Below are positions 35,679-43,850 of a stretch of 64,000 nt of DNA, in pieces; within the stretch, counting starts at the first letter, position 1, and the number at the start of each line of letters is the position of its first letter. The notes under the pieces are model-generated. The model did no database searches and was not told where the DNA came from. It saw nothing but the letters and a program-made list of their open reading frames with translations. Source of the stretch: DASWOJ01 sp964242415. Lineage in GTDB: Bacteria; Pseudomonadota; Alphaproteobacteria; Acetobacterales; Acetobacteraceae. Made by a program: the position numbers and the translations under genes. The DNA is taken from contig CAXTAT010000015.1 in NCBI GenBank assembly GCA_964242415.1, positions 1 through 64,000 on the forward strand, given 5' to 3'.

Positions 35679-35843
35679 AACGCCTCCACCCCCAAAGTTC
35701 ACCAGGCAAACCAGCAACGCCCCCCGGTAGTCGCTGTCCACCGTCCCCGGGCTGTTCAGCACCGTCACCCCATGCCGAACCGCCAGACCCGACCGCGGCC
35801 GCACCTGCAGCTCCCACCCTGCCGGCACCGCCACCGCAAACCC
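35445..35843 (-). pseudogene. Chimeric ORF: partial dut copy joined to the foreign tail
   Basis: The segment 35679-35843 matches the middle of the intact dut gene (39159-39322) at about 95%, in the same orientation. It encodes AVPAGWELQVRPRSGLAVRH and TVLNSPGTVDSDYRG. A one-base insertion shifts the frame after LVCLVN into the AT-rich tail. The dUTPase N-terminus, motif 4 and motif 5 are missing, so it cannot act as a dUTPase. The chimeric frame of about 129 codons from a GTG might be expressed, but nothing supports it. Confidence 0.8.
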
Positions 35844-36059
35844 AGGCAGGCCGACCGCCTTGCAACCGCTGTCACGTCACTGCGCCGCACGCGCAACTCG
35901 CAAGGACGATCCCTCCTCTAACTGGCTGCGCTCAAGGGCAGTTGGCATTAGCGAGCCTTTAAGGTCTCAGCCCTATACCAGGCAGGCCGCCGATCAACCG
36001 GCGGGCCAGCCATATGTCATCAGCAAAAGGCCACCCATGATGTGCCCGAAGGCAACGCC

Positions 36060-38909
36060 GTGCGGATAAGCCTGACCATCGCCGCAAAGCTGGCGATCGC
36101 ATACGGCATGTTCCTGGCGCCGATCGCCTATCTCGGTTACCAAATGGTGTCCGACAAGGAAACAAATATTGAGTTTGCTTTAAAGGAAATCACCGGCATC
36201 CGCTACATCGCAGTCGTCCGCGGCGTGCAGGACGTTGTGGTCCGTGGCGGCGGCATGCCGGACTTGGCCGAAAGGACCAGGGCCAACGACAAAGCCCTCG
36301 GCGCCAACCTGAAAACCGCAGCGTACACGGAAATCCTGCTGGCCGCACTTGCGGACACCGACCGCGGCGCCGCGGCCCAAGCCGCTGCGGACCTCATCGG
36401 CAAGGCAGCCGACGGCTCCAACCTGACGCTCGATCCCGATCTTGACAGCTTCTATACGCAGGACGCGCTGACGGTGAAGGTGCCGGCCGCCGTGGCAAGC
36501 GCCGCATCCTGGGCACGGGCGGTCGCGAACACGGCGGGCCACACCCCCTCGGTCGCCGAACGGGTCAGCATCGGCGTGCAGGTCGGCGGGCTGCAGCCGG
36601 CGCTGGACGGCCTGGCGTCCGACATAGACAACGCCGTGAAGGGCAATCCCGACGACACGGTCGATGCCGCCCTGACGCCCCGCATCGCCCAGGTCGCCGA
36701 AGCCGCGAGGACGTCGCTCGCCTCGCTTGCCGATCAGGCGGAGGCAGCCGGCGCCGATCAGGTGGTCCTGCCGCTGCTCGATGCCCTTACGGCAGCCGGC
36801 GCCGCCGATGCCGACGAGCTGGAGCACCTGCTGAACGCCCGCATCACAGGCTTCCGCCGGGCCGAGATGACCAGCAGCGGCGTCGCCATCGCGCTGTTTC
36901 TCGCCGCCGTCGTTTACGTGCTCGTCGTCGTGCAGCGCGGCGCAATCAGGCCGCTGCGCGCCCTCACGACCACGATGAGCGAGTTGGCAGCCCGCAACCT
37001 GGCCGTCGAGATCGACGGCATGGCCCGGGGAGACGAGGTGGGCGGCATGGCCCGCGCCGTCCAGGTCTTCAAGGACAGCATGATCCGGGTCGATGCCCTC
37101 GCCGCCCGCGAAGCCTCCAGCATCCGCGCCAGCGAGCGCCGCTTCCGGGGCCTGGTGCAGAACACCTCCGACTTGATCCTGATCTGCGCGGCCCCGGGCG
37201 CCATCACGTATCAGAGCCCGGCGGCAGGAAGCACCTGGGGCTATGCAGCCGGCGAGTTGCTGGGCATCTCCCTAATCGCCCTGATCCACCCCGACGATCA
37301 GCCCGCGGCACAGGAGGTCTGGGAGCAGCTACGGCATTCGCCGCCGAATGGCGACGAGGGGGCGATCCGCAGCACCGGGCTGCGCCTGCGCGACCAAGGC
37401 GGCACATGGCGCCAGGCTGAGCTGGTCGTGACCAACCTTCTGCACGACCCGGCCATGGACGGCCTGGTCGTCACCATCCGCGACGTCACGGAACGAAAAG
37501 CGTTCGAGCAGCAGCTCATGCAGCAGGCGTTCTACGACGGGCTCACCGGGCTGCCCAACCGGGTGCTGTTCCGGGACCGCTTCGAACAGGCGCTGGTCCG
37601 TGCAGCCCGGCAGGGCAACGTGGTCGGGCTGCTGTTCCTCGACCTGGACAACTTCAAGCTGGTCAACGACGGCCTTGGCCACCAGATCGGCGACTGCCTG
37701 CTGACCGAGGCCGCCGCGCGGCTGCGGTCCTGCATCCGCGCCCAGGATACGGTCGCCCGCTTGGGCGGGGATGAATTCGTCATCATCCTGGAACCGCTGG
37801 CCGGCGAGGAGGACGCCCTGCCCGTGGCAAAGGCCATCACGCACCAGTTCAGCCGGCCGTTCACGCTCGACGGCCGCGATGTCGTCGTCACTGCCAGCAT
37901 TGGGATCGCCATCAGCGGCCCCGGCCGGGAGGACGCCGGCAACCTGCTGCGCGACGCCGATGTCGCGATGTACCGGGCCAAGGGCGATGGCCGCGCCCAC
38001 CACGTCGTGTTCCACCCCAGCATGCACGCCGACTCGCTGGCGCGGCTTGAGCTTGAGAACGACCTGCGGGGCGCCCTCGTCCGTGGCGAGCTGCGCGTTT
38101 ACTACCAGCCCATCGTCATGATGGACTCCGGGGCGTTCAGCGAGGTCGAGGCCCTGGTTCGCTGGCAACATCCCACACGCGGCCTGATAGCGCCCGGAGA
38201 GTTCATCCCGATCGCCGAGGAAACCGGCCTGATCGTTCCGCTCGGCCTGTGGGTGCTCGAGGAAGCGTGCCGGCAGGTCGCCGCCTGGCACCTGCAGCGC
38301 CCTAGCCAGCCTGAGTTGACGCTTAGCGTAAATCTGTCGCCGCGGCAGTTTCAGCAGCATTCCCTGGTCGCCGACGTAGTCCGCGCGTTGCGGAACGCTG
38401 GTCTTCCAGCCAGTTGTCTCAAGCTGGAGATCACTGAGGGCGTAATCATGCGGGATGTGGAAGCTACGATCCGAACGCTATGGGAGCTGAAGAACCTTGG
38501 CCTCAAGCTCGCCATCGACGACTTCGGGACCGGGTATTCCTCCCTGTCCTACCTCAAGCGGCTGCCAATCGATGTGCTCAAAATAGATCGGTCCTTCGTG
38601 AGCGGCATTGGCCAGGGTCAGGAGGACGCGGCGATCATCCATGCGATCATGGCGCTTGCCAAGTCGCTGAACCTCAAGGTGACGGGCGAGGGCATCGAAA
38701 CGGCCGAGCAAGCGGCGCTGCTGGGTGACTGGGGGTGCGACCAGGGCCAGGGCTACCTTTACAGCAAGCCGCTCGATAGCCAGCAGGCCGGCATGCTGCT
38801 TGGAACGGTGGAACAGCAGATTTCTGGCCAGCATTCCAGCCGGGTGATCCTACTCGCAACCCAACGGCCGGAACACCTGCGCCAGGTTTTTCCTGCTAAG
38901 CTAAGCTGA
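36060..38909 (+). CDS. Membrane HAMP-PAS-GGDEF-EAL protein (c-di-GMP turnover)
   Basis: 949 residues. Transmembrane helices at about 5-25 and 271-292 bracket a large periplasmic helical sensor; then HAMP (about 293-345), PAS (about 360-470), GGDEF (about 480-640) and EAL (about 655-905). Both catalytic signatures are intact: GGDEF from 569 with I-site RAQD just before, and EAL from 697 in EVEALVRWQHP, with DDFGTGYSSLSYL. It could make or degrade c-di-GMP. The GTG start has GAAGG 8 bp upstream; a GTG 18 bp earlier is the alternative. It lies between the partial and the intact dut copies. Confidence 0.9.
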   Translation: MRISLTIAAKLAIAYGMFLAPIAYLGYQMVSDKETNIEFALKEITGIRYIAVVRGVQDVVVRGGGMPDLAERTRANDKALGANLKTAAYTEILLAALADTDRGAAAQAAADLIGKAADGSNLTLDPDLDSFYTQDALTVKVPAAVASAASWARAVANTAGHTPSVAERVSIGVQVGGLQPALDGLASDIDNAVKGNPDDTVDAALTPRIAQVAEAARTSLASLADQAEAAGADQVVLPLLDALTAAGAADADELEHLLNARITGFRRAEMTSSGVAIALFLAAVVYVLVVVQRGAIRPLRALTTTMSELAARNLAVEIDGMARGDEVGGMARAVQVFKDSMIRVDALAAREASSIRASERRFRGLVQNTSDLILICAAPGAITYQSPAAGSTWGYAAGELLGISLIALIHPDDQPAAQEVWEQLRHSPPNGDEGAIRSTGLRLRDQGGTWRQAELVVTNLLHDPAMDGLVVTIRDVTERKAFEQQLMQQAFYDGLTGLPNRVLFRDRFEQALVRAARQGNVVGLLFLDLDNFKLVNDGLGHQIGDCLLTEAAARLRSCIRAQDTVARLGGDEFVIILEPLAGEEDALPVAKAITHQFSRPFTLDGRDVVVTASIGIAISGPGREDAGNLLRDADVAMYRAKGDGRAHHVVFHPSMHADSLARLELENDLRGALVRGELRVYYQPIVMMDSGAFSEVEALVRWQHPTRGLIAPGEFIPIAEETGLIVPLGLWVLEEACRQVAAWHLQRPSQPELTLSVNLSPRQFQQHSLVADVVRALRNAGLPASCLKLEITEGVIMRDVEATIRTLWELKNLGLKLAIDDFGTGYSSLSYLKRLPIDVLKIDRSFVSGIGQGQEDAAIIHAIMALAKSLNLKVTGEGIETAEQAALLGDWGCDQGQGYLYSKPLDSQQAGMLLGTVEQQISGQHSSRVILLATQRPEHLRQVFPAKLS

Positions 38910-39025
38910 TCACCCGGGACAGCGTAAAAGCTTGGCATTGCGGGCGACGGACGGCCGATCGTGCCGAATGCCCGCTGCACCGCAGCAGTTCCACAGGATG
39001 AATTGCGCGTATCCAGCCTTGTCCA

Positions 39026-39472
39026 TCAGGCCACCCCCGTAGAACCAAACCCCCGCTCCCCCCGCACCGTCCCCTCCAACTCCCCCACTTCCACCACCCC
39101 CAACTGCGGCGCAGGCGCAACCACCCCCTGCGCAATCCGGTCCCCCCGCGCCACCGCAAACGCCTCCGCCCCCAAGTTCACCAAGCAAACCAGCAACGCC
39201 CCCCGGTAGTCGCTGTCCACCGTCCCCGGGCTGTTCAGCACCGTCACCCCATGCCGCACCGCCAGACCCGACCGCGGCCGCACCTGCAGCTCCCACCCCG
39301 CCGGCACCGCCACCGCAAACCCGGTCGGCACCACCCGCCAAGCCCCCGCCGGGATCACCGCCGCCTCCGCCGCTCGCAGGTCGAACCCCGCCGCCCCCGC
39401 CGTGGCATACGCCGGCAACGGCAGATCCGTGTTGCCCGGCAGCCGCCGGAACCGCACCACCGGCGCCGTCAC
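39026..39472 (-). CDS. dut: Deoxyuridine 5'-triphosphate nucleotidohydrolase
   Basis: 148 residues, trimeric dUTPase. It hydrolyses dUTP to dUMP, limiting uracil in DNA and feeding thymidylate synthesis. Motifs 1-5 are all present: AGFDLRA, the PRSGLA stretch, NSPGTVDSDYRG, RGDRIAQ and RGERGFGSTGV. The GTG start overlaps the coaBC stop (GTGA). coaBC-dut is a widespread alphaproteobacterial pairing. Confidence 0.96.
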   Translation of the reverse strand: MTAPVVRFRRLPGNTDLPLPAYATAGAAGFDLRAAEAAVIPAGAWRVVPTGFAVAVPAGWELQVRPRSGLAVRHGVTVLNSPGTVDSDYRGALLVCLVNLGAEAFAVARGDRIAQGVVAPAPQLGVVEVGELEGTVRGERGFGSTGVA

Positions 39473-40677
39473 GCGAACACCTCCGCCACCCGCCGGGCCA
39501 GCCGCGCCGCCACCTCCGCCTTCGGCAGCAGCGGCCAATGCTCAACGCCGGCCCGCGTCACCAGGTGGATCTCGTTCGCCGCCCCGCCCATCACCCCCGT
39601 CTCCGGCCGCACGTCGTTCGCCACGATCCAGTCGCAGCCCTTGCGCGCCAGCTTGGCCTGTGCGTGCGCCAGCATGTCATCGGTTTCCGCCGCAAACCCC
39701 ACCACCAGCCGCGGCCGCCCCGGCCCGGCCGCCGCCAGCGTCGCCAGGATGTCCGGGTTCGGCACCAGGCGCAGGGCTGGTGGCGTCCCGCCCGGCTCCT
39801 TCTTCAGCTTGCCCGGCGATGCCGCGTCCACCCGCCAATCCGCGACGGCAGCGGCGCACACGGCGATATCGGCCGGCAGTGCCGCCATGCAGGCGGCCAG
39901 CATGTCCGCCGCCGTCTCGACGTGCCGCACCAGGACGCCCGCCGGGTCCGGCACCGCCACGGGTCCGCTGACCAGCGTGACCCGCGCGCCCAGCGCCTGC
40001 AGCGCCGCCGCGACCGCATGGCCCTGCCGCCCGCTGCTGCGGTTGGCGATGTAGCGTACGGGGTCGATCGGCTCGTGCGTGGGACCGCTGGTGACCAGCG
40101 CATGCCGCCCGGCCAAGGGTCCAGCCCCGGCAGCCACCGCCCCCGGCGCCAGCAGGCCGTGGATAGCGGCCAGGATGGCGGGCGGCTCGGCCAGGCGGCC
40201 CATGCCGAACTCGTTGCAGGCCATGGCACCGCTGTCGGGTCCGACAACGTGGACGCCGCGCGACTGCAGCAGCGCCATGTTGGCGGCGGTGGCGGGATGG
40301 CTCCACATGCGGACGTTCATCGCCGGCGCGACCAGCACCGGCTTGTCCGTCGCCAGCAGCACGGTGCTGGCCAGGTCGTCCGCCAGGCCCGCCGCCATCT
40401 TGGCCAGCAGGTTGGCGCTGGCCGGGGCCGCCACCAGCAGGTCGGCGCTGCGCGAAAGCTGGATGTGGCCCATCTCGCTCTCGTCCGTCAGGGACCACAG
40501 GGCGGAGTAAACCTTCTCCTCCGTCAGCGCCTGCAGGCTGAGCGGCGTCACGAACTGCGCGCCGCCCTGGGTCAGCACCGCCGTCACGCCCAGCCCGTCG
40601 CGGCGCAGCAGCCGCACCAGCTCCAGCGACTTGTAGGCCGCGATGCCGCCGCTGACGATCAGCAGGACGCGCTGCAT
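39469..40677 (-). CDS. coaBC: Bifunctional phosphopantothenoylcysteine decarboxylase / phosphopantothenate-cysteine ligase
   Basis: 402 residues. The CoaC flavoprotein domain (about 1-185) has IVSGGIAAYKSLELVRLLRR, the PASANLLAKMA segment and APAMNVRMWSHPATAANM. The CoaB domain (about 190-402) has ALVTSGPTHEPIDPVRYIAN, SGRQGHAVA and KKEPGGTPPALRLVPNPDIL. It catalyses two central steps of coenzyme A synthesis. ubiE lies 568 bp upstream, the gap being filled with repeats. Confidence 0.96.
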   Translation of the reverse strand: MQRVLLIVSGGIAAYKSLELVRLLRRDGLGVTAVLTQGGAQFVTPLSLQALTEEKVYSALWSLTDESEMGHIQLSRSADLLVAAPASANLLAKMAAGLADDLASTVLLATDKPVLVAPAMNVRMWSHPATAANMALLQSRGVHVVGPDSGAMACNEFGMGRLAEPPAILAAIHGLLAPGAVAAGAGPLAGRHALVTSGPTHEPIDPVRYIANRSSGRQGHAVAAALQALGARVTLVSGPVAVPDPAGVLVRHVETAADMLAACMAALPADIAVCAAAVADWRVDAASPGKLKKEPGGTPPALRLVPNPDILATLAAAGPGRPRLVVGFAAETDDMLAHAQAKLARKGCDWIVANDVRPETGVMGGAANEIHLVTRAGVEHWPLLPKAEVAARLARRVAEVFA

Positions 40678-40719
40678 TACGCAGACTGCCGAAGGCGCTG
40701 GCCGGCAACGATCCCACCG

Positions 40720-40816
40720 TCATTGCGAGCCGCGCTTGCGGCGTGGCGATCCAGGGGCGGCCAGGACGGCGCGTGCGGCCCCTGGATTGCCGCGTCGCTG
40801 CGCTCCTCGCAATGAC
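40720..40816. repeat. Family B dispersed repeat, well-preserved copy
   Basis: GTCATTGCGAGCCGCGCTTG through GGCGATCCAGGGGC, then CCCCTGGATTGCCGCGTCGC through CTCGCAATGAC. The arms pair over most of the length. It occupies the gap between ubiE and coaBC. Confidence 0.85.
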
Positions 40817-40891
40817 GGGCCTGAAGCGGAAGTAGCAGGTGCGAGTCCCCGGCGATTGACAGGGCCAAAGCATACGGCAGGAGGACGCTGC

Positions 40892-41188
40892 CTGCTCCCT
40901 CTCCCTCCGGGAAAGGGCCGGGGTGAGGGGGTCTTGTGGCGCGGACCTCAGCCCTTGGCAGGACGGCCCGCCTGCCGGACAGCGCAACGCCTGCCCGCCC
41001 CCTCACCCCGGCCCTCTCTCGGGGGGCAGGGCGATCGCATATGGATTTCCGACCCGGCCTGCCTCGGTCTGGAGGGCAGATTTCCGCGGTTTTGGCTGAA
41101 TTTGGCACCGCTGAATGGCTGCATCCGAGCCAAACTTGGCCAGCCAGCGTCATATGCGATCGCCCTGCCCGCAGGGAGAGGGAGCAGC
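40892..41188. repeat. Family A repeat pair interrupted by a 147 bp inverted-repeat element
   Basis: Left unit CTGCTCCCTCTCCCTCCGGGAAAGGGCCGGGGTGAGGGGG is intact. In the right unit, CCCCCTCACCCCGGCCCTCTCTCGG and GCAGGGAGAGGGAGCAG are separated at the hairpin tip by the element listed next. Elsewhere in the window this tip is only 4-6 bases long. The 568 bp between coaBC and ubiE hold only repeats. Confidence 0.8.
41024..41170. mobile_element. MITE-like element with 20 bp perfect terminal inverted repeats
   Basis: 147 bp bounded by GGGCAGGGCGATCGCATATG and its exact reverse complement. The interior has no open frame of note but contains short internal complementarity (TTTGGCTGAATTTGGC region). 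It splits the loop of a family A palindrome, so it inserted into the older repeat. No transposase is encoded; mobilisation in trans is inference. The target-site duplication cannot be defined because the target is itself repetitive. Confidence 0.65.
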
Positions 41189-41245
41189 CAGCGCGGCGCT
41201 TACGGGGTGTGCAATTGCCCCGGGCGACTGGCCCCACCCACCGCA

Positions 41246-41989
41246 TCACAGCCGCCAGCCGGTGTGGATGGCGGCGATCCCGCCCGTCAGGTTGCGATAC
41301 CCCACCCGCGACAGCCCGGCCGCGCGCATCATCCCCGCCAGCGCCTCCTGGTCAGGGAAGGTGCGGATGCTCTCGGCCAGGTACTGGTAACTGTCGGCGT
41401 CCCCGGCCACCACGCGCCCCATGCGCGGCATCACCTGGAACGACCAAGCATCGTAAACCGGCTGCAACGCAGCCACCTGCACGTGGGAGAACTCCAGGCA
41501 GTGGAACTGCCCGCCGGGCCGCAGCACGCGGCGCGCTTCCCGCAGCACCGCCGGCTTGTCCGTGCAGTTGCGCAGGCCGAACGCCATGCTGACCCGGTCG
41601 AAGCTGCGGTCGGGCAGCGGGATCGCCTCGGCGTCCGCGACCAGGATCGTCAGGTCGTCCCCGCCGCGCCGGTCCGCCCGGACCTGGCCGACGGCGAGCA
41701 TCGAGGGATTGATGTCCGACAGCACCGCCGGCCCGCCGCCGCGCGCCAGCCAGCCGAACGCGATGTCCCCGGTGCCGCCCGCCAGGTCCAGCAGGGTGCG
41801 GCTGGGCCGCGGGTCCAGGCCACGGATGAAGTCGCGCTTCCACAGGCGGTGGACCCCCAGGCTCATCAGGTCGTTCATCAGGTCATACCGCGGGGCCACG
41901 CTGTCGAACACCGCGCGCACCAGCGGCTTCTTCTCCGCCCGCGGCACGCTGCGGAAGCCGAAGTCGGTGTCATCTGGGTTGCTGCTCAT
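41246..41989 (-). CDS. ubiE: Bifunctional demethylmenaquinone/2-methoxy-6-polyprenyl-1,4-benzoquinol methylase
   Basis: 247 residues. SAM-dependent C-methylase of ubiquinone (and menaquinone) synthesis. Motifs: VFDSVAPRYDLMNDLMSLG near the N-terminus, SAM loop LLDLAGGTGDIAF, and the family block DRVSMAFGLRNCTDK. It is divergent from mutM with only 29 bp between the start codons, so the two promoters must overlap each other or the coding ends. Confidence 0.96.
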   Translation of the reverse strand: MSSNPDDTDFGFRSVPRAEKKPLVRAVFDSVAPRYDLMNDLMSLGVHRLWKRDFIRGLDPRPSRTLLDLAGGTGDIAFGWLARGGGPAVLSDINPSMLAVGQVRADRRGGDDLTILVADAEAIPLPDRSFDRVSMAFGLRNCTDKPAVLREARRVLRPGGQFHCLEFSHVQVAALQPVYDAWSFQVMPRMGRVVAGDADSYQYLAESIRTFPDQEALAGMMRAAGLSRVGYRNLTGGIAAIHTGWRL

Positions 41990-42018
41990 GGGCGCTGGCT
42001 ATAGCCTGGATGGCACCG

Positions 42019-42876
42019 ATGCCGGAACTCCCAGAAGTCGAGACCGTGATGCGCGGCCTGCGGGCACGCTTGCAGGGCCGGGTGATCCAGCGTGCCGAGG
42101 TGCGGCGCCCGGACCTGCGCTGGCCGATGCCCCCCGGGTTGCAGGCCAGGCTGACGGGCGCGGCGGTGCTGGGCTTCCGCCGCCGGGCCAAGTACATCCT
42201 GATGCGGCTGGACGGCGGCGACAGCGTGCTGCTGCATCTGGGCATGTCGGGCCGCATGCTGATCCGCCGCCGCGGCGCCAACGATCCCGACGCCGCTGGC
42301 CCGGCGCTGCACGAGCACGTCGAGATGGAGACGGACGACGGCTGGCTGGTCGGCTTCGTCGATCCCCGCCGCTTCGGCAGCATCGACTTGGTGCCCACGG
42401 ACGACGAGGACGCGCACCGCCTGCTGGCCGGGCTAGGGCCGGAGCCGCTGGACGACGCCTTCACCCCCGCCCTGCTGTCCGCTGCCCTGACCGGACGCCG
42501 CACCCCGATCAAGGCGGCCCTGCTGGACCAGCGCGTGGTGGCCGGCCTGGGCAACATTTATGTCTGTGAGGCGCTGTTCCGCGCCGGCATCGCGCCCACC
42601 CGCCTGGCCGCCGACGTGGCCGGCGCACAGGCCGCGCGGCTGGTGCCGGAAATCAAGGCCACCTTGCTGGAGGCCATCGCCGCCGGAGGGTCCAGCCTGC
42701 GGGACTACGTGCAGCCGGATGGCGAACTCGGCTATTTCCAGCACGCCTGGCGGGTGTATGGGCGCGAGGGCGAGGCCTGCCCCACCTGCCCCGGCCCCCC
42801 CATCTGCCCCGGCATCCAGCGCGTCGTGCAGTCCGGCCGCAGCACCTTCCTTTGCCCGCGCCTGCAAGCCGGGTAG
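42019..42876 (+). CDS. mutM: Formamidopyrimidine-DNA glycosylase (Fpg/MutM)
   Basis: 285 residues. It excises 8-oxoguanine and formamidopyrimidines. The start must be MPELPEVE because Pro2 is the catalytic nucleophile after Met removal; the ATG three codons earlier would block it. The H2TH domain contains GLGNIYVCEALFRAGI. The C-terminal zinc finger is unusual: the first pair CPTC is present and GRSTFLCP supplies the third cysteine, but the expected fourth is leucine (CPRLQ). An extra cysteine occurs in PPICPGIQR, which may substitute. Confidence 0.95.
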   Translation: MPELPEVETVMRGLRARLQGRVIQRAEVRRPDLRWPMPPGLQARLTGAAVLGFRRRAKYILMRLDGGDSVLLHLGMSGRMLIRRRGANDPDAAGPALHEHVEMETDDGWLVGFVDPRRFGSIDLVPTDDEDAHRLLAGLGPEPLDDAFTPALLSAALTGRRTPIKAALLDQRVVAGLGNIYVCEALFRAGIAPTRLAADVAGAQAARLVPEIKATLLEAIAAGGSSLRDYVQPDGELGYFQHAWRVYGREGEACPTCPGPPICPGIQRVVQSGRSTFLCPRLQAG

Positions 42877-42907
42877 AACCGCCGCACCGCCACGGAAGGG
42901 CACGCGC

Positions 42908-43681
42908 ATGGCCGAGATGATCCTAGTCGAGACGCAGGGCCGGGTCGGCCTGATCCGCCTCAACCGTCCGCAGGCGCTGAACGCCCTGTGCGACGCGCTG
43001 ATGGAGGAGCTGGGCGCGCAGCTCCTGGCCTTCGACGCCGACCCGGCCATCGGCGCGGTCGTGCTGACCGGCTCGGACAAGGCGTTCGCCGCCGGGGCCG
43101 ACATCAAGGAGATGAAGGACCGCGACTACCCCGACGTGTTCCTGCACGACTTCATCGGCGCCCGCTGGGAAACCGTGCTGCGCGTCCGCAAGCCCGTCAT
43201 CGCCGCCGTCGCCGGGTTCGCGCTGGGCGGCGGGTGCGAGCTGGCCATGATGTGCGACTTCATCATCGCCGCCGACACCGCCCGGTTCGGGCAGCCCGAG
43301 ATCAACCTGGGCGTCATCCCCGGCGCGGGGGGCACCCAGCGCCTGACCCGCGCCATCGGCAAGTCGAAGGCCATGGACCTGTGCCTCACGGGACGCATGA
43401 TGGACGCCGCCGAGGCCGAACGCTGCAACCTGGTCAGCCGCGTCGTCCCCGCCGCCGACCTGCTGACCGAGGCCCTGAAGGTTGCCGAGAAGATCGCGTC
43501 GCAGAGCACCGTCGCCTCCGCCATGGCCAAGCGTGCCATCAACGCCGCGTTCGAGACGACGCTGACCGAGGGCGTCCGGGCGGAACGCGCGCTGTTCCTC
43601 TCGCTGTTCGGCACCCCGGATCAGCGCGAGGGCATGGCCGCCTTCGCCGAGAAGCGCAAACCCGCCTTCAGCGGCCGGTAG
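42908..43681 (+). CDS. Enoyl-CoA hydratase
   Basis: 257 residues, crotonase fold. It adds water across the trans-2 double bond of enoyl-CoA. Oxyanion hole and catalytic region: AAGADIKEMK, FALGGGCELAMMCDFIIAAD and FGQPEINLGVIPGAGGTQRL, the two glutamates (in GGCELA and in QPEINLG) being the catalytic pair. TQRLTRAIGKSKAMDLCLTG is typical of EchA/FadB1 type. Start ATG follows GGAAGGGC. It begins 31 bp after mutM. Confidence 0.94.
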   Translation: MAEMILVETQGRVGLIRLNRPQALNALCDALMEELGAQLLAFDADPAIGAVVLTGSDKAFAAGADIKEMKDRDYPDVFLHDFIGARWETVLRVRKPVIAAVAGFALGGGCELAMMCDFIIAADTARFGQPEINLGVIPGAGGTQRLTRAIGKSKAMDLCLTGRMMDAAEAERCNLVSRVVPAADLLTEALKVAEKIASQSTVASAMAKRAINAAFETTLTEGVRAERALFLSLFGTPDQREGMAAFAEKRKPAFSGR

Positions 43682-43692
43682 CTGCTTGCCTG

Positions 43693-43850
43693 CTGCTCCC
43701 TCTCCCTCCGGGCTTGGGCCGGGGTGAGGGGGTCTTTGCTGCGGCGCGAGAAGCGGATCGGTCCAAGGAGCGTTGCCCGTCTTGGGCGAGGACTGCGCTG
43801 GTCCGCCCCCTCACCCCGGCCCTCTCCCGGAGGGAGAGGGAGAAGCGGGC
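43693..43850. repeat. Family A palindromic repeat pair between convergent genes
   Basis: TGCTCCCTCTCCCTCCGGGCTTGGGCCGGGGTGAGGGGG and partner CCCCCTCACCCCGGCCCTCTCCCGGAGGGAGAGGG, between the convergent enoyl-CoA hydratase and M29 aminopeptidase genes. It ends at the aminopeptidase stop codon. Confidence 0.78.

Noticed and set aside
35445..35843. A second functional dUTPase
   Set aside because: Only the central part of dut is present; the N-terminus and motifs 4 and 5 are missing and a frameshift follows.
41024..41170. Insertion sequence with its own transposase
   Set aside because: Too short to encode one and no open frame with a catalytic motif; treated as a non-autonomous element.
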